Origin: Sipunculus nudus
Taxonomy: Eukaryota; Annelida; Sipuncula; Golfingiida; Sipunculidae
DNA length: 64,000 nucleotides
Direction: 5' to 3'
Assembly: GCA_026874595.1 (NCBI GenBank)
Contig: CM049308.1
Location: 40,348,527-40,412,526, forward strand
Shown: in pieces, positions 36,782 to 48,584 of the stretch
Position numbering within the stretch: the stretch's first letter is position 1
How the letters are laid out: every line of letters starts with the position of its first letter
The notes under the pieces: generated by a model
The model's input: the letters and a program-made list of their open reading frames with translations, nothing else
The model's database searches: none
What the model was told of the DNA's origin: nothing
Position numbers and translations under genes: made by a program

Positions 36782-37056
36782 GTATATATTAACCGAAATA
36801 ACTAATATCTGTCATATTATAAGTGTAAAATTTGGATGTTATGGTTATTGATACATAATAAAAAAAGCATATTTAGACTATGAAATAGTTTTTGCTTATG
36901 TACATAACAGATAAAATGTATTTTATTTGAATTATTGTTAAAAGGCAGACAAACTAATTTTTCTTGAATTTTCTAGGCGAATCAAATTTTCTCGTGAATT
37001 TTCTCGTGAATCAGAAAAGAATATAAATAGACAGCTCTTCCAATTAATAGCAATGG

Positions 37057-37057
<1 letters not shown>

Positions 37058-37102
<45 letters not shown>

Positions 37103-37108
37103 ATATAT
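37058..37108. repeat. (TA)n microsatellite
   Basis: TA dinucleotides with one TTTA interruption. Confidence 0.95.
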
Positions 37109-37208
37109 GTCGGGATCATGGGTTCAATTACATGCTATCCCCACTGCTCGCACACCACAGAAGAAGAAGTCCAATGAATAAAATTATATGTTCGTTGATT
37201 TATTCTGA

Positions 37209-37210
<2 letters not shown>

Positions 37211-37274
<64 letters not shown>
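37211..37274. repeat. (TA)n(GA)n compound microsatellite
   Basis: About 18 TA units followed by about 14 GA units. Minus-strand frames running through it are repeat-driven. Confidence 0.95.
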
Positions 37275-37277
<3 letters not shown>

Positions 37278-38164
37278 AAGTCACTGCAGCATACAATGTT
37301 AATCCAACCAAATAGCCAGTAGCGAAAGTAGGCGAAATAAGAAAAATAAGAAAAATAAGAAATTTTGGCAGGTGAGAAGAAGAAATGCAGCCCATCTTTG
37401 GCCGGCTTCCTGCGTATGACAACAAAATAAAAACATCTCACGGATATTGACCGATTATATAAACACAAGTAGAAATATGTTGCCTCAATCTACATATGCT
37501 GTCTAATGAAGAAATATTTATTTAAAATATTCATAAATTGTATTCAAAAACTAGTAATTAAATTCTGTATACTGACTGTAATTCCACGTTAGCAGTTTAC
37601 ATATTTAAATACTAGTCAAATATACCCAATTAAATAACCTTTTGTGAGACTATAGAAATCCATAAAGAAATAGTGTAAATGAAAGGAACCTACTTCACAT
37701 CGGAACGATATGGAAGTACAGAAAAGACAAGAAGAAATATAATATAAATCACAATCTGCTACTATAGTGTTATACACATGTGTTCCAATTAAGTATGAAA
37801 GTATAGAAAGACTACCCTGTATACTTCAAACTAAGAATTTGTTGCATTGTTATCGAAGGTGAAAAGCAAAACAGTCATTATCCTTTACAATGCTGCTGTA
37901 AACCATGTAGCTAAACTTTAATAACAGTTAATGGAACCAAATCGAAAATACAGCAAAGCATCGCATAATTTACCAACTATATATGAATAGAATACAGAGT
38001 GCTTCATGCCAAAGGGCAAGGCAATACTATAGGCAGATTCTAACAAGTAGTCTTTGCTTACAGTTACAGTAGTTAAACTACTTCAATGCCCATGCACATT
38101 TCTGCAACTGCTCGATAAAAACATGCCTTCCAATACTAATCATGTATTGAAGTTACAATAATTA

Positions 38165-38258
38165 AATGCCCTATAACCTATACGTGGAATATGAATTTAA
38201 TCATAGCTATGTGCTCACCTTATCTACTACCACACAGCACACGCACCACACTAAGGGT
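38165..38258 (+). repeat. ~92-bp direct repeat, left copy
   Basis: Begins ATGCCCTATAACCTATACG and ends CACTAAGGGTT. Matches 39,080-39,170 at most positions, 913 bp apart, with similar sequence (ACAATAATT) just upstream of both. Confidence 0.8.
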
Positions 38259-38466
38259 TCTGGAATTCTGATTAAATTATATGTTAAAGAACGTAGCCCC
38301 GAACTTTCTGACAACATAACACACAGACTGATGGTGCACTCAGCTGTTGAACTTCACCTTCAAGCCACTAAGGGTGTAACAGAATAAAATAATAATAAAT
38401 AATAAAAAAATACCAGGGTTCTCCCTCTGACTTTTTTCAACGACAATCTGCACCATAAAATGAATA

Positions 38467-38548
38467 TACATATATATATATATATAATTAATAACATGTA
38501 GTAAATAAAAAAGAAATTAAAATGTTATAAATAATTACACAACCCCCG

Positions 38549-38591
<43 letters not shown>

Positions 38592-38612
38592 AATGTCGGG
38601 TATATATATATA
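38467..38612. repeat. TA and CA microsatellites
   Basis: (TA)n at 38,467-38,484, (AC)n(AT)n at ~38,549-38,592 and a further TA tract at ~38,600-38,612. Confidence 0.9.
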
Positions 38613-38881
38613 TAACAATTAACCAAACCAAAACACCAAAAAAGGAAACAACTGTGCAGAGGATACCTTTAAAAAAAAAGATGGCGCTTTAAACTTAAAA
38701 AAGGTAATCATAATATATTTTTAATGGAATAAGGAAGAAGGTTTCCATACAATAAGGATGATGTGTCATCATTAAGCTTTCTGGATTTCAGGTTTTATAT
38801 GAACGGGTTAGGAATTACCCTAGAGTCATAAACTGTCGTTCAGACATTAGAGCCAATCTCTGAGGTTCAACGAGAATATGC

Positions 38882-38952
38882 CTTTTAGGCACCGGCGAGG
38901 TTCAAACCTGGGACCTTCAGCTCAGAAGTCCAACGCCTAAACCACTAGGTAT
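38882..38952 (-). repeat. tRNA-Leu-like SINE remnant
   Basis: On the minus strand: TAGTGGTTTAGGCGTTGGAC (A-box region), then TTCTGAGCTGAAGGTCCC and GGTTTGAACCTCGCCGGTGC (B box). The 5' half of an acceptor stem is absent, so I read it as a tRNA-derived repeat, not a tRNA gene. Confidence 0.6.
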
Positions 38953-39079
38953 AATCAAAATTAAAGGAAATAATTGATATATTTTTTATTCAATACGATA
39001 AAAAATGTTTAAGTCTAATGATAATGCCTTCACGAATTAAATACTGGCTTATTGTTATACATTTACAATAATTTAGTCA

Positions 39080-39170
39080 AATGCCCTATAGCCTATAAGT
39101 GGAACATGAAATAATCATTGCATGTGCTCACCCTATCTACTACCACAAAACACACGCACCACCCTAAGGG
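39080..39170 (+). repeat. ~92-bp direct repeat, right copy
   Basis: ATGCCCTATAGCCTATAAG ... CACCCTAAGGGTT, immediately upstream of gene B exon 7. Confidence 0.8.
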
Positions 39171-39238
39171 TTGAACGGTCACAGTGTATATTTACCAACA
39201 TGTATATACCTGTCGTTTTGTGTATACCGTGTCCACAG

Positions 39239-39284
39239 AGAAGAATCAAGCCTATTCAAGTTCCACATTGTACCGCCTGTTAAG
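39239..39284 (+). pseudogene. gene B exon 7
   Basis: EKNQAYSSSTLYRLLR; six bases shorter than A exon 7, in frame. Splice sites CCACAG / GTAACT intact. Confidence 0.85.
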
Positions 39285-39439
39285 GTAACTGGGAATCATA
39301 TCTTTTCCGTGCGTTATCATAGACGCATGGCCGTTTATGTCTTTATTAAAAGAAATATGTCTATAGGATGTAGCAAATTTCACATAGAGTATCATTTCAA
39401 ATATTAATTTTCTCGGCAGAGGTATTGTATGTATTTCAG

Positions 39440-39546
39440 GATGAAAGACATAAGACTAACCACAGCTGGCGAAGCAATAATGGGGTTCAGTGACGTTGGG
39501 TTGGAAGACCCGGTCACAATATGGAGCTTTGCTGTAACAAGACTTT
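39440..39546 (+). pseudogene. gene B exon 8
   Basis: 107 nt, RMKDIRLTTAGEAIMGFSD, then VGLEDPVTIWSFAVTRL. The last base before the donor is T instead of G, converting the split glycine. Confidence 0.88.
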
Positions 39547-39766
39547 GTGAGAGAAACTAAATGCACAAGTTTGACTTGTTTATATAATGTCTTTGTTAGG
39601 TATGAATGTGCGTGTTAACTAATTGTTGTGAAATACTCAGTGGTCTTATTATGCATGTCATTGACACGAAAATATATGAAAAACATTAACTAAAATTATG
39701 ATATATTTTTTCCGTTTCCATCTTATTGGAAGACATCTCAATGTCAAATTAACTTGTCTTATTTTT

Positions 39767-42700
39767 TTAGCTCAGCTGACTGAAAGTCATCTGAGCTATA
39801 GGGATCACAATTTGTCCGGCGTCCGTCTAGCCGTCCGCTCGTCCGGCCGTCCGTTAACAGGGCACAAATCGTATCCGCTGGACCTTGAATCTTCCCACTT
39901 GAAATCCAGGGAGGTCTATGGAAAATCTCCTCGAAAACCTGAAATTAGGTCTCTTTTAGCAATATCGTTTGAACTATCGGGCTCCGAAGTACCCCCCCAG
40001 AATCATGCAAAATTTGATACAAAAGCTCAAGTATTTGAATAACTACTGCATTGATCACCATGATAATTTGCATGAATATTGAACATAGGATGTTCCATCA
40101 CTTCCTACAGACTGGTGGCGCCATCTATAATTTTTCTAATATTACGATTTTTTTCTCCTTTTTATTCCAGACCTGCAATGAAACTGTTATCTGTTAACAG
40201 AGCACAAAATATAACAACTGCACCTGGAATCTTCAAACTTAATATCTAGGGAAATCCATGATAAATCTCCTTGAATACTTGATATTAGGTCTCTGTTACC
40301 CATATCCTTTAAGCTATGGGGCTCCGAAGTACCTCCCAGAATATTGCAAAATTTGATACAAAAGCTCACGTATTTGAATAACTACAGCATTGATCGCCAT
40401 GATTCTTTGCATGATTATTGATCATGGAATGTTCCATCACTTCCTGCAGAGTGGTGGCGCCACCTATAATTTTTCCAATTTTTACTAATTTTTTTTTTCT
40501 TTTTTTTTCGACCTGTAATGAAACTGTCATCTTATAACAGGGCAAAAATCGTAACCGCTGGACATGGAATCTTCAAACTTAATATCCAGGGAGGTCCATG
40601 AAAAATCACCTTGAACACCTGAATTAGGTCTCTGTTACCCATATCCTTCAAGCTATGGGGCTCCGAAGTAGCCCCCCCCCCCCCCCCAAATAATGCAATA
40701 TATGATACAAAAGCTTAAGTATCTGAATAACTACTGCATTGATCACCATGATTCTTTGCATGAATATTGATCATGGGATGTCCCATGACTTCCTGCAGAC
40801 TAGTGGTGCCACCTGTATTTTTTTTCAAATTTTTACAATTTTGTTTCTTTTTTTTAGACCTGCAATGAAACTATCATCTGTTAACAGGGCGCAAATCGTA
40901 ATCATTGGACCTGGAATTCTCAAACTTAATATCCAGGGAGATCCATGGCAAATCTCCTTGAAAACCTGAAGTTAGGTTTCTGTTACCCATATTCTTTCAG
41001 CTATGGGGCTCCAAAGTACCCCTCCCCCCCTAAATGCAAGATTTGATACAAAAGCTGTATTTTTTCAAATTTTTACATTTTTTTCTTTTTTTTAGACCTG
41101 CAATGAAACTGTCATCTGTTAACAGGGCAAAAGTCGTAACCGCTGGACCTGGATTCTTCTAACTTTACATTAAGCGAGCGCCATGAAAAGTCTCTGTGAA
41201 AACATGAAATTAGGTCTCTGTTACCCATATCCGTCCTAGTAAGTACCCCTCAGAATAATTAAAAGTTGATACAAAAGCTCCAGTATCTGAATAACGAATG
41301 CATTGATCTTCATGATTCTTTGCAGGCATATTGAACATAAAGTGTTCCATCAGTTCCTGCAAACTGGTGGCGCCAATTGTATACTTCCAATTTTTACGAA
41401 TTTGTTTCTTTATTTTGAGACCTTCAAAGAAGCTTTCATATGTTAACAGGGTACAAATCGTAACCGCTGGACCTGGAATCTTCTAACCTGACATCAAGGC
41501 AGGTCCATGAAAAGTCTCTGTGGAAACCTGAAATTAGGTCTCTGTTACCCATATCCTCCGAGCTACGGGGCTCATAAGTATCCCATAGAATAATTAAAAA
41601 TTTGATACAAAAGGCTGCAGTATCTGTATAACAAATTTACTGATGGCCATGATTTTTTTGCATGCATATTGATCATGCAGTGTTTCATCAGTTTTTGAAG
41701 ACTGGTGGCGCCACCTTTATTTTTTTTTATATTAGTACGCATTTTTTTGTTCTCTTTTTGAGACTTTCAAATAAAGCCTCATCTTGTTACAGGGCATAAA
41801 TCGTAACCACTTGACCTAGAATCTTCATACTTGAAATCTAGGGAGGTCCATGAAAAGTCTTCATAGAAATATGAAATTAGGTCTCTGTTACCCATATCCT
41901 CTGAGCTATTGGGCTCGTAAGTACCCCCGAAATAATTAAAATGTGATACAAAAACTGTGTTGGTTTCCGGAGAACTCCTCTGAGACCCTTGGAACGATCT
42001 TTCCGTAACCCGGCATAGTTATTCCCTCAACTATGTAGTTGTGCATTACAAAGACAGGTGGTACCACCTGCAATCCTTTCTTTGCAGTCTGAATCTGGGT
42101 GTCGTTTAGAGAACAGCCGATATCTCAGGAGTGGCTCAATGTATTGAGCTGAAAGTTTGCATGTCCATTGATCTTGAATCTCTCCATATTGTAATTGCGA
42201 CTGTTGGCGCCACCTATAATATTTTTTGCGTAGCATCTGTCTGTGCATTTGCCATCTGTTCTTCTTAGTGGTTCTTCAATGTATTGGATTGAAATTGTGC
42301 ATGTTCATAGATCCTCGACACCTCCATCTCATAAACAATACTTGTGGTGCCATCAGCAATAATTTTCACATGGTGTCCATCCGTATATTTGCTTTTGGTG
42401 AAAATTGCTCACATCTCAGGAGTCGTTTAAGGTATTGTCTGAAATTTGGCATGTCCATTCATCTTAGAAAGGTTTCTCGTAAACCAGACAGGTGGCGCCA
42501 CCTACTTTCCCGTTTTTGTAGAATAAATTAATGCCATTTTCTAAGGAGTGATTTGCCGTATTGGCCTGGAATTGTGCATATCCATACATCATGGACTCCT
42601 CCATCTTGTACTCAATACTGGTGGTGCCATCTGCAATCATTTTCCGGTGGTATGCTTTTTGTGGAAATTGCTCATATCTCCGAAGTGGTTCAAGGTATTG

Positions 42701-43465
42701 GTCTGAAACTTGGCATATCCATCCATCTTGGAAAATGTTCTCCTAAACCATATAGGTGGCGCCACTTACCTTCCCGATTCCGTAGAATAAATTACTGCTC
42801 TTTTCTCATGAGTGATTGGTCGTATTGGCCTGAAATGGTGCATACCCATAGATCTTGGACTCCTCCATTTTGTACTCAAGACTGGTGGTGCCATCTGCAA
42901 TGATTTTCTGGTGGTGTCTATCAGTACGTGTGCTTTGGGTTGAAATTGCTCATATCTCAGAAGTGGTTCAAGGTATTGGTCTGAAATTTGGCATATCCAT
43001 CCGTCTTGGAAAGTTTCTCGTAAACTAGACAGGTGGCGCCACATACCGTCCCATTTTCCTAGAATAAATTACTGCTCTTTTCTTAGGAGTGGTGTGCCAT
43101 ATTGGCCTGAAATTGTGCATGTCTATATATCTTGGACTCCTCTATGTTGTACAAAAAAATTTAAGGCGCCATCTGCAATTGTTTTCCTGTGGTGTCCATC
43201 TGTACATTTGCTTTGGGTGAAAAATGTTCATATCTTAAGAATGGTTCAAGGTATTGGTCTGAAATTTGGCATGGCAATCCGTCTTGGAGAGTTTTCTCAT
43301 AAACCAAACCTTCAAATGAAGTTGTCATCTGTTCAAAAGCCCCCTGATCCCATTTTTAAGGACTCTTCACAAAATTCATGATTTGTTTGCACTCTGGTAG
43401 TCATTTTGCTCATTGTTCAACATTCCTTGAATTCAGCTGAGCGTCATGGCCCATGGGCCACTAGT
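39767..43465 (+). mobile_element. 3.7-kb modular dispersed repeat, best preserved copy
   Basis: Left end TTAGCTCAGCTGACTGAAAG / TCATCTGAGCTATAGGGATC then GTCCG-rich sequence; right end TTGAATTCAGCTGAGCGTCA, TGGCCCATGGGCCACT. The interior has two tandem arrays. First: seven units of ~340 bp, with AACAGGGCACAAATCGTAAC-type starts at about 39,856, 40,196, 40,536, 40,881, 41,122, 41,446 and 41,791. Second (42,100-43,330): four to five units of ~270 bp containing ATTGCTCATATCTCAGAAGT, TCAAGGTATTGGTCTGAAAT and GACAGGTGGCGCCACCTA. No protein domain is encoded; frames of ~100 codons in it are shared by neighbouring units. It lies in intron 8 of pseudogene B. Class not recognised; probably a non-autonomous element. 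Confidence 0.8.
40672..40687. repeat. poly(C) run
   Basis: C16 within a module at the position where other modules read GTACCCCCC. Confidence 0.95.
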
Positions 43466-43557
43466 TTTTATATTCCATTGACTGACAGCGTATCAATACA
43501 ATGAAAAAAATGGGTAAAAATGCTGAAGCCTGGTCTTGGTTTCACCTTCTGCTTCAG

Positions 43558-43676
43558 GTGGCTTGTCCTTTACAACTGACCAGATCGGGACTGTGATAGG
43601 GCTTGAGGTACATCCGATGTTTGCTTTGCATCCAGTACTCTTCTAGGCTTTAGAAAAATGGCTAGGACCCAAGAAG
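43558..43676 (+). pseudogene. gene B exon 9 with nonsense codon
   Basis: 119 nt; GGLSFTTDQIGTVIGLEVHP then a TAG at 43,644-43,646 where A has CCA (proline). Splice sites good (GCTTCAG / GTAAAC). Confidence 0.93.
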
Positions 43677-43893
43677 GTAAACATAAGCAGATACTGTCTT
43701 TGAAATATTTAAGCGTGGTACATTATCTGAACATGCAACACAATATGAACCTCTTGTTAATGCTGATGACAACATTTATGTGAAAGCCGCTTTTATGATG
43801 AACAGAGCATGACGCCAACTAGAACTATCTCATACTTCTTATAATTTCCATTATAAATACATAAAAATAAGCAATTTATACTTTTAATTTCAG

Positions 43894-43966
43894 GTCGCCA
43901 AGTGTGTAATTATGGTCCGTATTTTTTATCCCTTTACTGCCAACCTTGAGATGTTTACATCATGTG
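43894..43966 (+). pseudogene. gene B exon 10, frameshifted
   Basis: Starts VAKCVIMVRIF like A exon 10, then a 2-nt deletion shifts the frame and the donor GT is not conserved. Confidence 0.8.
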
Positions 43967-44033
43967 TAGGCCTTATCAACTAAGTGAAAATTTTAGATCC
44001 AAACGTCTTATAAATTAAACTATACAAATTTGA

Positions 44034-44070
44034 TAACCATAGAATAACAACCATAGAAAAATAACATCCA
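44034..44070 (+). repeat. remnant of the ATAGAATAACA minisatellite
   Basis: Two to three units (CCATAGAATAACAACCATAG) in pseudogene B intron 10, homologous to the array at 22,492-23,075. Confidence 0.8.
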
Positions 44071-44185
44071 GGTTAAATCCGCAATAGATAGCCCTGCAAA
44101 AAAAAACTCGTATTCAAATATTTATGTTTTAAATGCCGTACAAATGTTTTGATATTTAAACAGATGCTTTGTAATGAAAAATGAA

Positions 44186-44860
44186 TTCATAATAATAATA
44201 ATAAATAGTTTATTCAAGTATAAAGGCGACCGGCCCATAGAACCATATAATCAACATAACATCACTTTACATGATAATTTGTGGTACTTAACCTTGGCGA
44301 TGCACATGTGTTAAAAATCAACTGAAATAAATTGGTACAAAAAGGTATTAAATAAAAATAGTTTTAAAAAAATATTCCAACAGTTTGCAAATATGTATGT
44401 AAGGCTTACATTTATGAATAAATGAACAACATTATAACGTGTCCTGGATAACAATGAACTCTAGCACACATGTACAGGGCGGAATACAAACAAAGACGCT
44501 GAAATCGCAAGGCAGTGTAAGTGCTGCCATCTACCATCAAGTAAGTGTATCAACTAGACTTTATCTTAATTTTGGTGATACACATGCATCATAAATCAAC
44601 TAATATTACAATTTTAAATAACAGATTGTCACAAAACGAATAAAAAAAATAAGAAATTCCAACAGTTCGTATATCTGTGTGTAAGACATACAATACACCA
44701 GTAAATGAAAAAACATTGTTACGCGTAGTGAAAACAATTAATGAACTCTTTACAATGACATATGACATTTTATCAACACACCCTGAAACTACTAGGTAAT
44801 GTAAGTGCTGCCATCTATAATGAGACAAGTGTATCAACTCCATTTATCTCTAACCACTTA
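44186..44860 (-). mobile_element. retroelement 3' region(s), two diverged ~300-bp copies
   Basis: Two similar segments (about 44,270-44,560 and 44,565-44,850) share GATACACATGCATCA-type, AAATTCCAACAGTT, GTAAGGCTTACAT / GTAAGACATACA and GTAAGTGCTGCCATCTA. On the minus strand the outer end reads GGGCCGGTCGCCTTTATACT, then an AATAAAC-like signal and (ATT)n, as at the 3' end of a non-LTR element. No coding part is present. Confidence 0.5.
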
Positions 44861-45310
44861 TGAAGTAAATAAGAAACATGAGACTCCAGGATTATTATAT
44901 AACAGCCGAAAATAGGTAGCAGATTTGTAAAGCAAATCTACTACATTATAAATGTAGGAAACATACAATAAATAAATGTGTATATATATATCACTAGAAG
45001 TATGTTTTTAAATAATAATTTTTCAGTATTGAGGTCTTGTTATTGGATAGTGATTTGTGCATGTAACCATTCAAAGCTACATAATTTCAGTTTTAAATCT
45101 TAGCAAGTGTTTTTCATATATCAGCACAGTGTTAGCCTTATCCTTGGTTAATATACAGGTCTCTTTTTCTGAGAGAGTAGTGTGTATACATTGCCAAGTT
45201 ATTCGAAGCATAGACATTTTTGCATGAAATAAGATGAATAAAATTTTCTTTGTTTCTTCCAACAATATATTCACTTAAAAACAATTAATGTATATTTTCT
45301 CTACATGAAG
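44861..45310. other. pseudogene B intron 10, 3' part
   Basis: Noncoding AT-rich sequence; nothing recognised. Confidence 0.4.
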
Positions 45311-45472
45311 CACCACATCACGGATCACGCTCCTTTCCATTGTCATGGGCCTTGAGGTGATGGCATCCATGATCACCTATTCAGCAAATATTATACTTGG
45401 AATAAATTCTGTTGGTCGACAGGACTCGGGCGCAGCCAATGGAATAAGAGCCACTATGTCAGCCATCTCAAG
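45311..45472 (+). pseudogene. gene B exon 11
   Basis: 162 nt, in frame: MGLEVMASMITYSANIILG, then INSVGRQDSGAANGIRATMS. Splice sites intact. Confidence 0.93.
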
Positions 45473-45693
45473 GTAAGTGTACATGCATGCATTATGCCAA
45501 AATAGGAGGCTTTTCGTTCGTTGCAACTACTCAAAACATCGCAATTCATTTTATAACAAACCTGAAACGTTGCGTGAGTAGAGTTAACTGTAAAATGTAG
45601 AATCGGATGTACTTTAACGATCTTTCACACTTTTATTATTTTCTACCCTGGTCCTCGCCACATCTATAAATACTATATTTCGCCGTATTGCAG

Positions 45694-45849
45694 GGGGTTG
45701 CGCCAACACTTGGCGTTGCCATTTTTACAGCGGCGCTGAATCCGGATTTCCCTTTTGATGTCATACTGATGTTAATTGTGTACAGCTTGTTCTTTCTACT
45801 GTGCAATATTTGTTTCACCGTCATACCAGAGCAGTTAAATAAACAATGA
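45694..45849 (+). pseudogene. gene B exon 12, frameshifted
   Basis: Relative to A it lacks one G at the 5' end and 13 nt within GCCTGGTCAATCA, and has an extra base in the CCCTTTTGAT stretch, so the frame is lost although the C-terminal bases remain alignable to AAACAATGA. Confidence 0.9.
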
Positions 45850-46965
45850 ATCCACACCGCTCATATGCAGCTTTTATTTATTTTTGTTTTGTTTCACGTT
45901 TCATTAAATTTAAATGATAAAAATCGTTTCTGGTGATTTTATGAATCACACGAATTATTTGTAATTACATGATTAAACCTTTTGGAATCCATATAATGAT
46001 TTTTTATGCGAGATGGAAATTTTATTTATTACCGATGTGTTAGGTAAATACGAAACACCGAAACACCAATCTGTTTCCATGCAGTTTTTTTAGTTAATTG
46101 AGAATAAAGAACAAGGGTATACCTTACATTGCATATTTAGATAAGGGTTTAAAATATGACCTATTTTTGATATCTAGATGACTACTTTGGTCTAAATATA
46201 TGTCTATTATATACAGTCCACTAAATTTTTTCTTTGAATAAAACGGTTATGTTATTAGTCATTTATTATAAGTAATCCTTTTATTTGACTGCTTCCTATT
46301 GTGTACTTAATAAATTACATTGTATCCACAGTGAGTGTAACACATCCAGCTGTCATATGTTTACCTGTAGATATGCAGTATCGCCTGACTAAGTATGCAC
46401 CCATAATGCAGATCCAAAATAAATAATACTAACGTGGAAACATGTATAATATAAGTTATACACGATATAGATCATATGCTAAACACGTCAATGATAAACG
46501 GGCGTAATGTTTTGTAATTATTTTTTTTTTGCATTTTAGAATTGAACGCCTACAAAAGATTTGAACAGGACGGGAATTGTATATGAAGGCGCTGTACACT
46601 AATTGAAATGTGCAAATCAATTCTGGCACGTCATATGTACATGTGACCCATAACCTATGGTCGACGCTCAGCTAAATAATTCACGCCCTAGTACTTATGG
46701 TTACACCGTTTATGCCCTTCTAAGTATCATACTGATAGCTGTAGCCTGTCATACACAACAAAACCCCCAAGAGTCTTACTTTCACTCTGTGCACAACCGG
46801 GTAACGAAAAAAAGTGATATTGCAAAATACTGCAATGTAACTTTCAGTAAGCTGAGCTAAAAATATATTTCGTGAGAACTTTGATGGTCGTGATTACTTG
46901 CATCAGACTTTTATTAATATGCCCGATATGAAACAATGTATATTGTATAAAATAAATTGTACGAT
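45850..46965. other. spacer downstream of pseudogene B
   Basis: No gene recognised. A 67-codon plus-strand frame at 46,657-46,860 has one hydrophobic stretch (ALLSIILIAVACH) but no other support. Confidence 0.4.
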
Positions 46966-47710
46966 TTAGCTCAGCTGACTGAAAGTCAGACAGTAAGACA
47001 GGGCACAAATTTGATCAATTTAGTTTTTCTAACGTGAGTTTCAGGGGGTTCCTGGTTAAATTTCCTTGCAAACCTGAAACAAGGTCATGGTGACCCACAT
47101 TCTGCGAGAAACTGGCCAAAAACATGATTTTGCGCATCCAGACAGTTAGACAGGGCACATAACCTTAATGCGATAAAATGATATCCAAGATGGTCCTTAG
47201 CAAATCTCCTATGAATCCTGGAAGTCCCTATGACCTTTATGTTATGAACTATAGGGAAAAACATGAAAGGCACAAATCACTACGGTTGGACAATCTACCT
47301 ATCTCACTTAAGATTCCTCGAATTATGTAAATATCCTTTAACACATAAGATTAAGTTATGGTGGGCCATGTTCTTTGAGCTAGTACGGGAAAACCTATTT
47401 TTGAGCACCCAGAAAATTAGACAGGGCATAAATCCTAAGAGTTCGATCTAGAAATGTCTTCCTCAGTGTAAGAGAGGTCATTGCAAAAACCCTTGGACAT
47501 CTTGGACATCTGAAACAAAGGTTAGGTGACCTAAAATCTGCCAGAAATGTGAAAGAACATGATCTGAGCATCATATCAGACATATTTTTGAACGATTTAT
47601 TACAGTTGGACATTGACCTAAATCCATAGAGCTATTGTTGACTCCTTGAATTCTCTATTTGAAAGATGAAAATTTCTGGATTGAAAAATATAAGTTAATC
47701 GATTTTTAAT
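46966..47710 (+). repeat. modular dispersed repeat, 5' part only
   Basis: Starts TTAGCTCAGCTGACTGAAAG, then units with CAGACAGTTAGACAGGGCAC, GACCCACATTCTGCGAG and ACATGATTTTG as in the intron 8 copy of gene A. The right-hand terminus is absent. Confidence 0.75.
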
Positions 47711-48108
47711 GCTACATGATGGATAACCTTTTATGAGGGGAAATCATAGTCATACCCCTTAAAGTATGAACGACCAAGTTCTTTTATATGGTAGACAAAA
47801 CTGGATGAAACTCGTACATACACTCTAAAAAATAGAAAAGACATGAGTTAACAAATCAAAACAATATATTCAGAAAAATACACATACATTTCTCTGATGA
47901 GACGTTCCACATATATTATATATACCCAGATTTTGATGATCACAAGCGTCTACATAAGCAAAACAAAATCAACGAGTCCGTTATGTCCTCTGCATATGGA
48001 GACTCTCGGTTTATACGACTCCTGATCACTTGATCATCTCGCACATGTGACATCCGAATGTGAAGCCGCTCACTCAGTCCGCTCGCTCACAGGGCGCCAA
48101 CAATATAA
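47711..48108. other. spacer; right edge carries a possible primer-binding site
   Basis: No gene. On the minus strand TTGGCGCCCTGTGAGCG (about 48,085-48,101) lies just downstream of the putative LTR and resembles the PBS zone of Gypsy-type elements. Confidence 0.35.
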
Positions 48109-48584
48109 TGTTCCTCGCCGGATTATACGGTCGCCACTCAAGGCAAAGTCCACACAGAACTGACTAATAGGCACACAGCCTATTCTACATGAACTTTAAG
48201 TCATGTCTTTCATAGCTGATGTCTCATGGATTCATCCATCATTTGGTAACTGAATATGTCTCAACTCAACTATATTAAGTACCTGTAACTTTTTGTGGTA
48301 AAAAGTGTCCTTAGCCTGTTACTGGAAGCGCTCACAACAGAAACAAATCGCCGGATTACCACTCCATCGGCAATTGCGGTGTCCGCATTATCTGTTACAG
48401 AGGTATCAGCGTGGCCCTTCTCAGATACGCTTACAGACATCGTCTCTAAATTGTCTAGACTATGATGAACGCAGACCTGCCACGAGACTTCAGACAGTCG
48501 TCAGACTACACCAATCTAGCGCGCTGAACAAACAAATGAAGCGATATTCTCAACCACGGTTTATAAGTGCTTGCTGACGTCACA
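48109..48584 (-). mobile_element. possible LTR (minus strand)
   Basis: A 476-bp segment which on the minus strand starts TGTGACGTCAGCAAG, has TTATAAA about 20 bp in, and ends GGAACA, followed by TTATATTG and TTGGCGCCC. TG...CA ends, a TATA box and a PBS-like sequence suit an LTR, but no second LTR or gag-pol is present. The TGACGTCA is a palindromic CRE-type site. Confidence 0.35.

Larger units (their letters stand above)
36782..39238. other. pseudogene B region where exons 5-6 should be
   Basis: No trace of exon 5 or 6. Instead it holds TA and TA/GA microsatellites, a tRNA-like SINE remnant at 38,882-38,952 and a pair of ~92-bp direct repeats (38,165-38,258 and 39,080-39,170). Confidence 0.7.
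35363..45849 (+). pseudogene. gene B: ZIFL-like MFS transporter pseudogene
   Basis: Tandem paralogue of gene A. Recognisable exons: 35363-35419 (E1), 35819-35901 (E2), 36210-36358 (E3), 36659-36781 (E4), 39239-39284 (E7), 39440-39546 (E8), 43558-43676 (E9), ~43894-43966 (E10), 45311-45472 (E11), 45694-45849 (E12). Lesions: E1 acceptor AG is AT; E3 acceptor lost and the motif A glycine and proline are gone (LILDWAGRRL instead of LLSDWAGRRP); E5 and E6 absent; TAG at 43,644-43,646 in E9; a 2-nt deletion and lost donor in E10; a 1-nt and a 13-nt deletion in E12. It cannot make a transporter. Introns 8, 9 and 10 are alignable with gene A, showing a DNA-level duplication, not retrocopying. No exon-0 counterpart was found. 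Confidence 0.92.

Noticed and set aside
38882-38952. Minus-strand tRNA gene
   Set aside because: A and B boxes are present but the acceptor stem does not close, so a SINE remnant is more likely.
42226-43381. Several ~95-116-codon frames in the modular repeat of pseudogene B
   Set aside because: The peptides repeat with the ~270-bp module and occur on both strands; no domain, no start or splice context.
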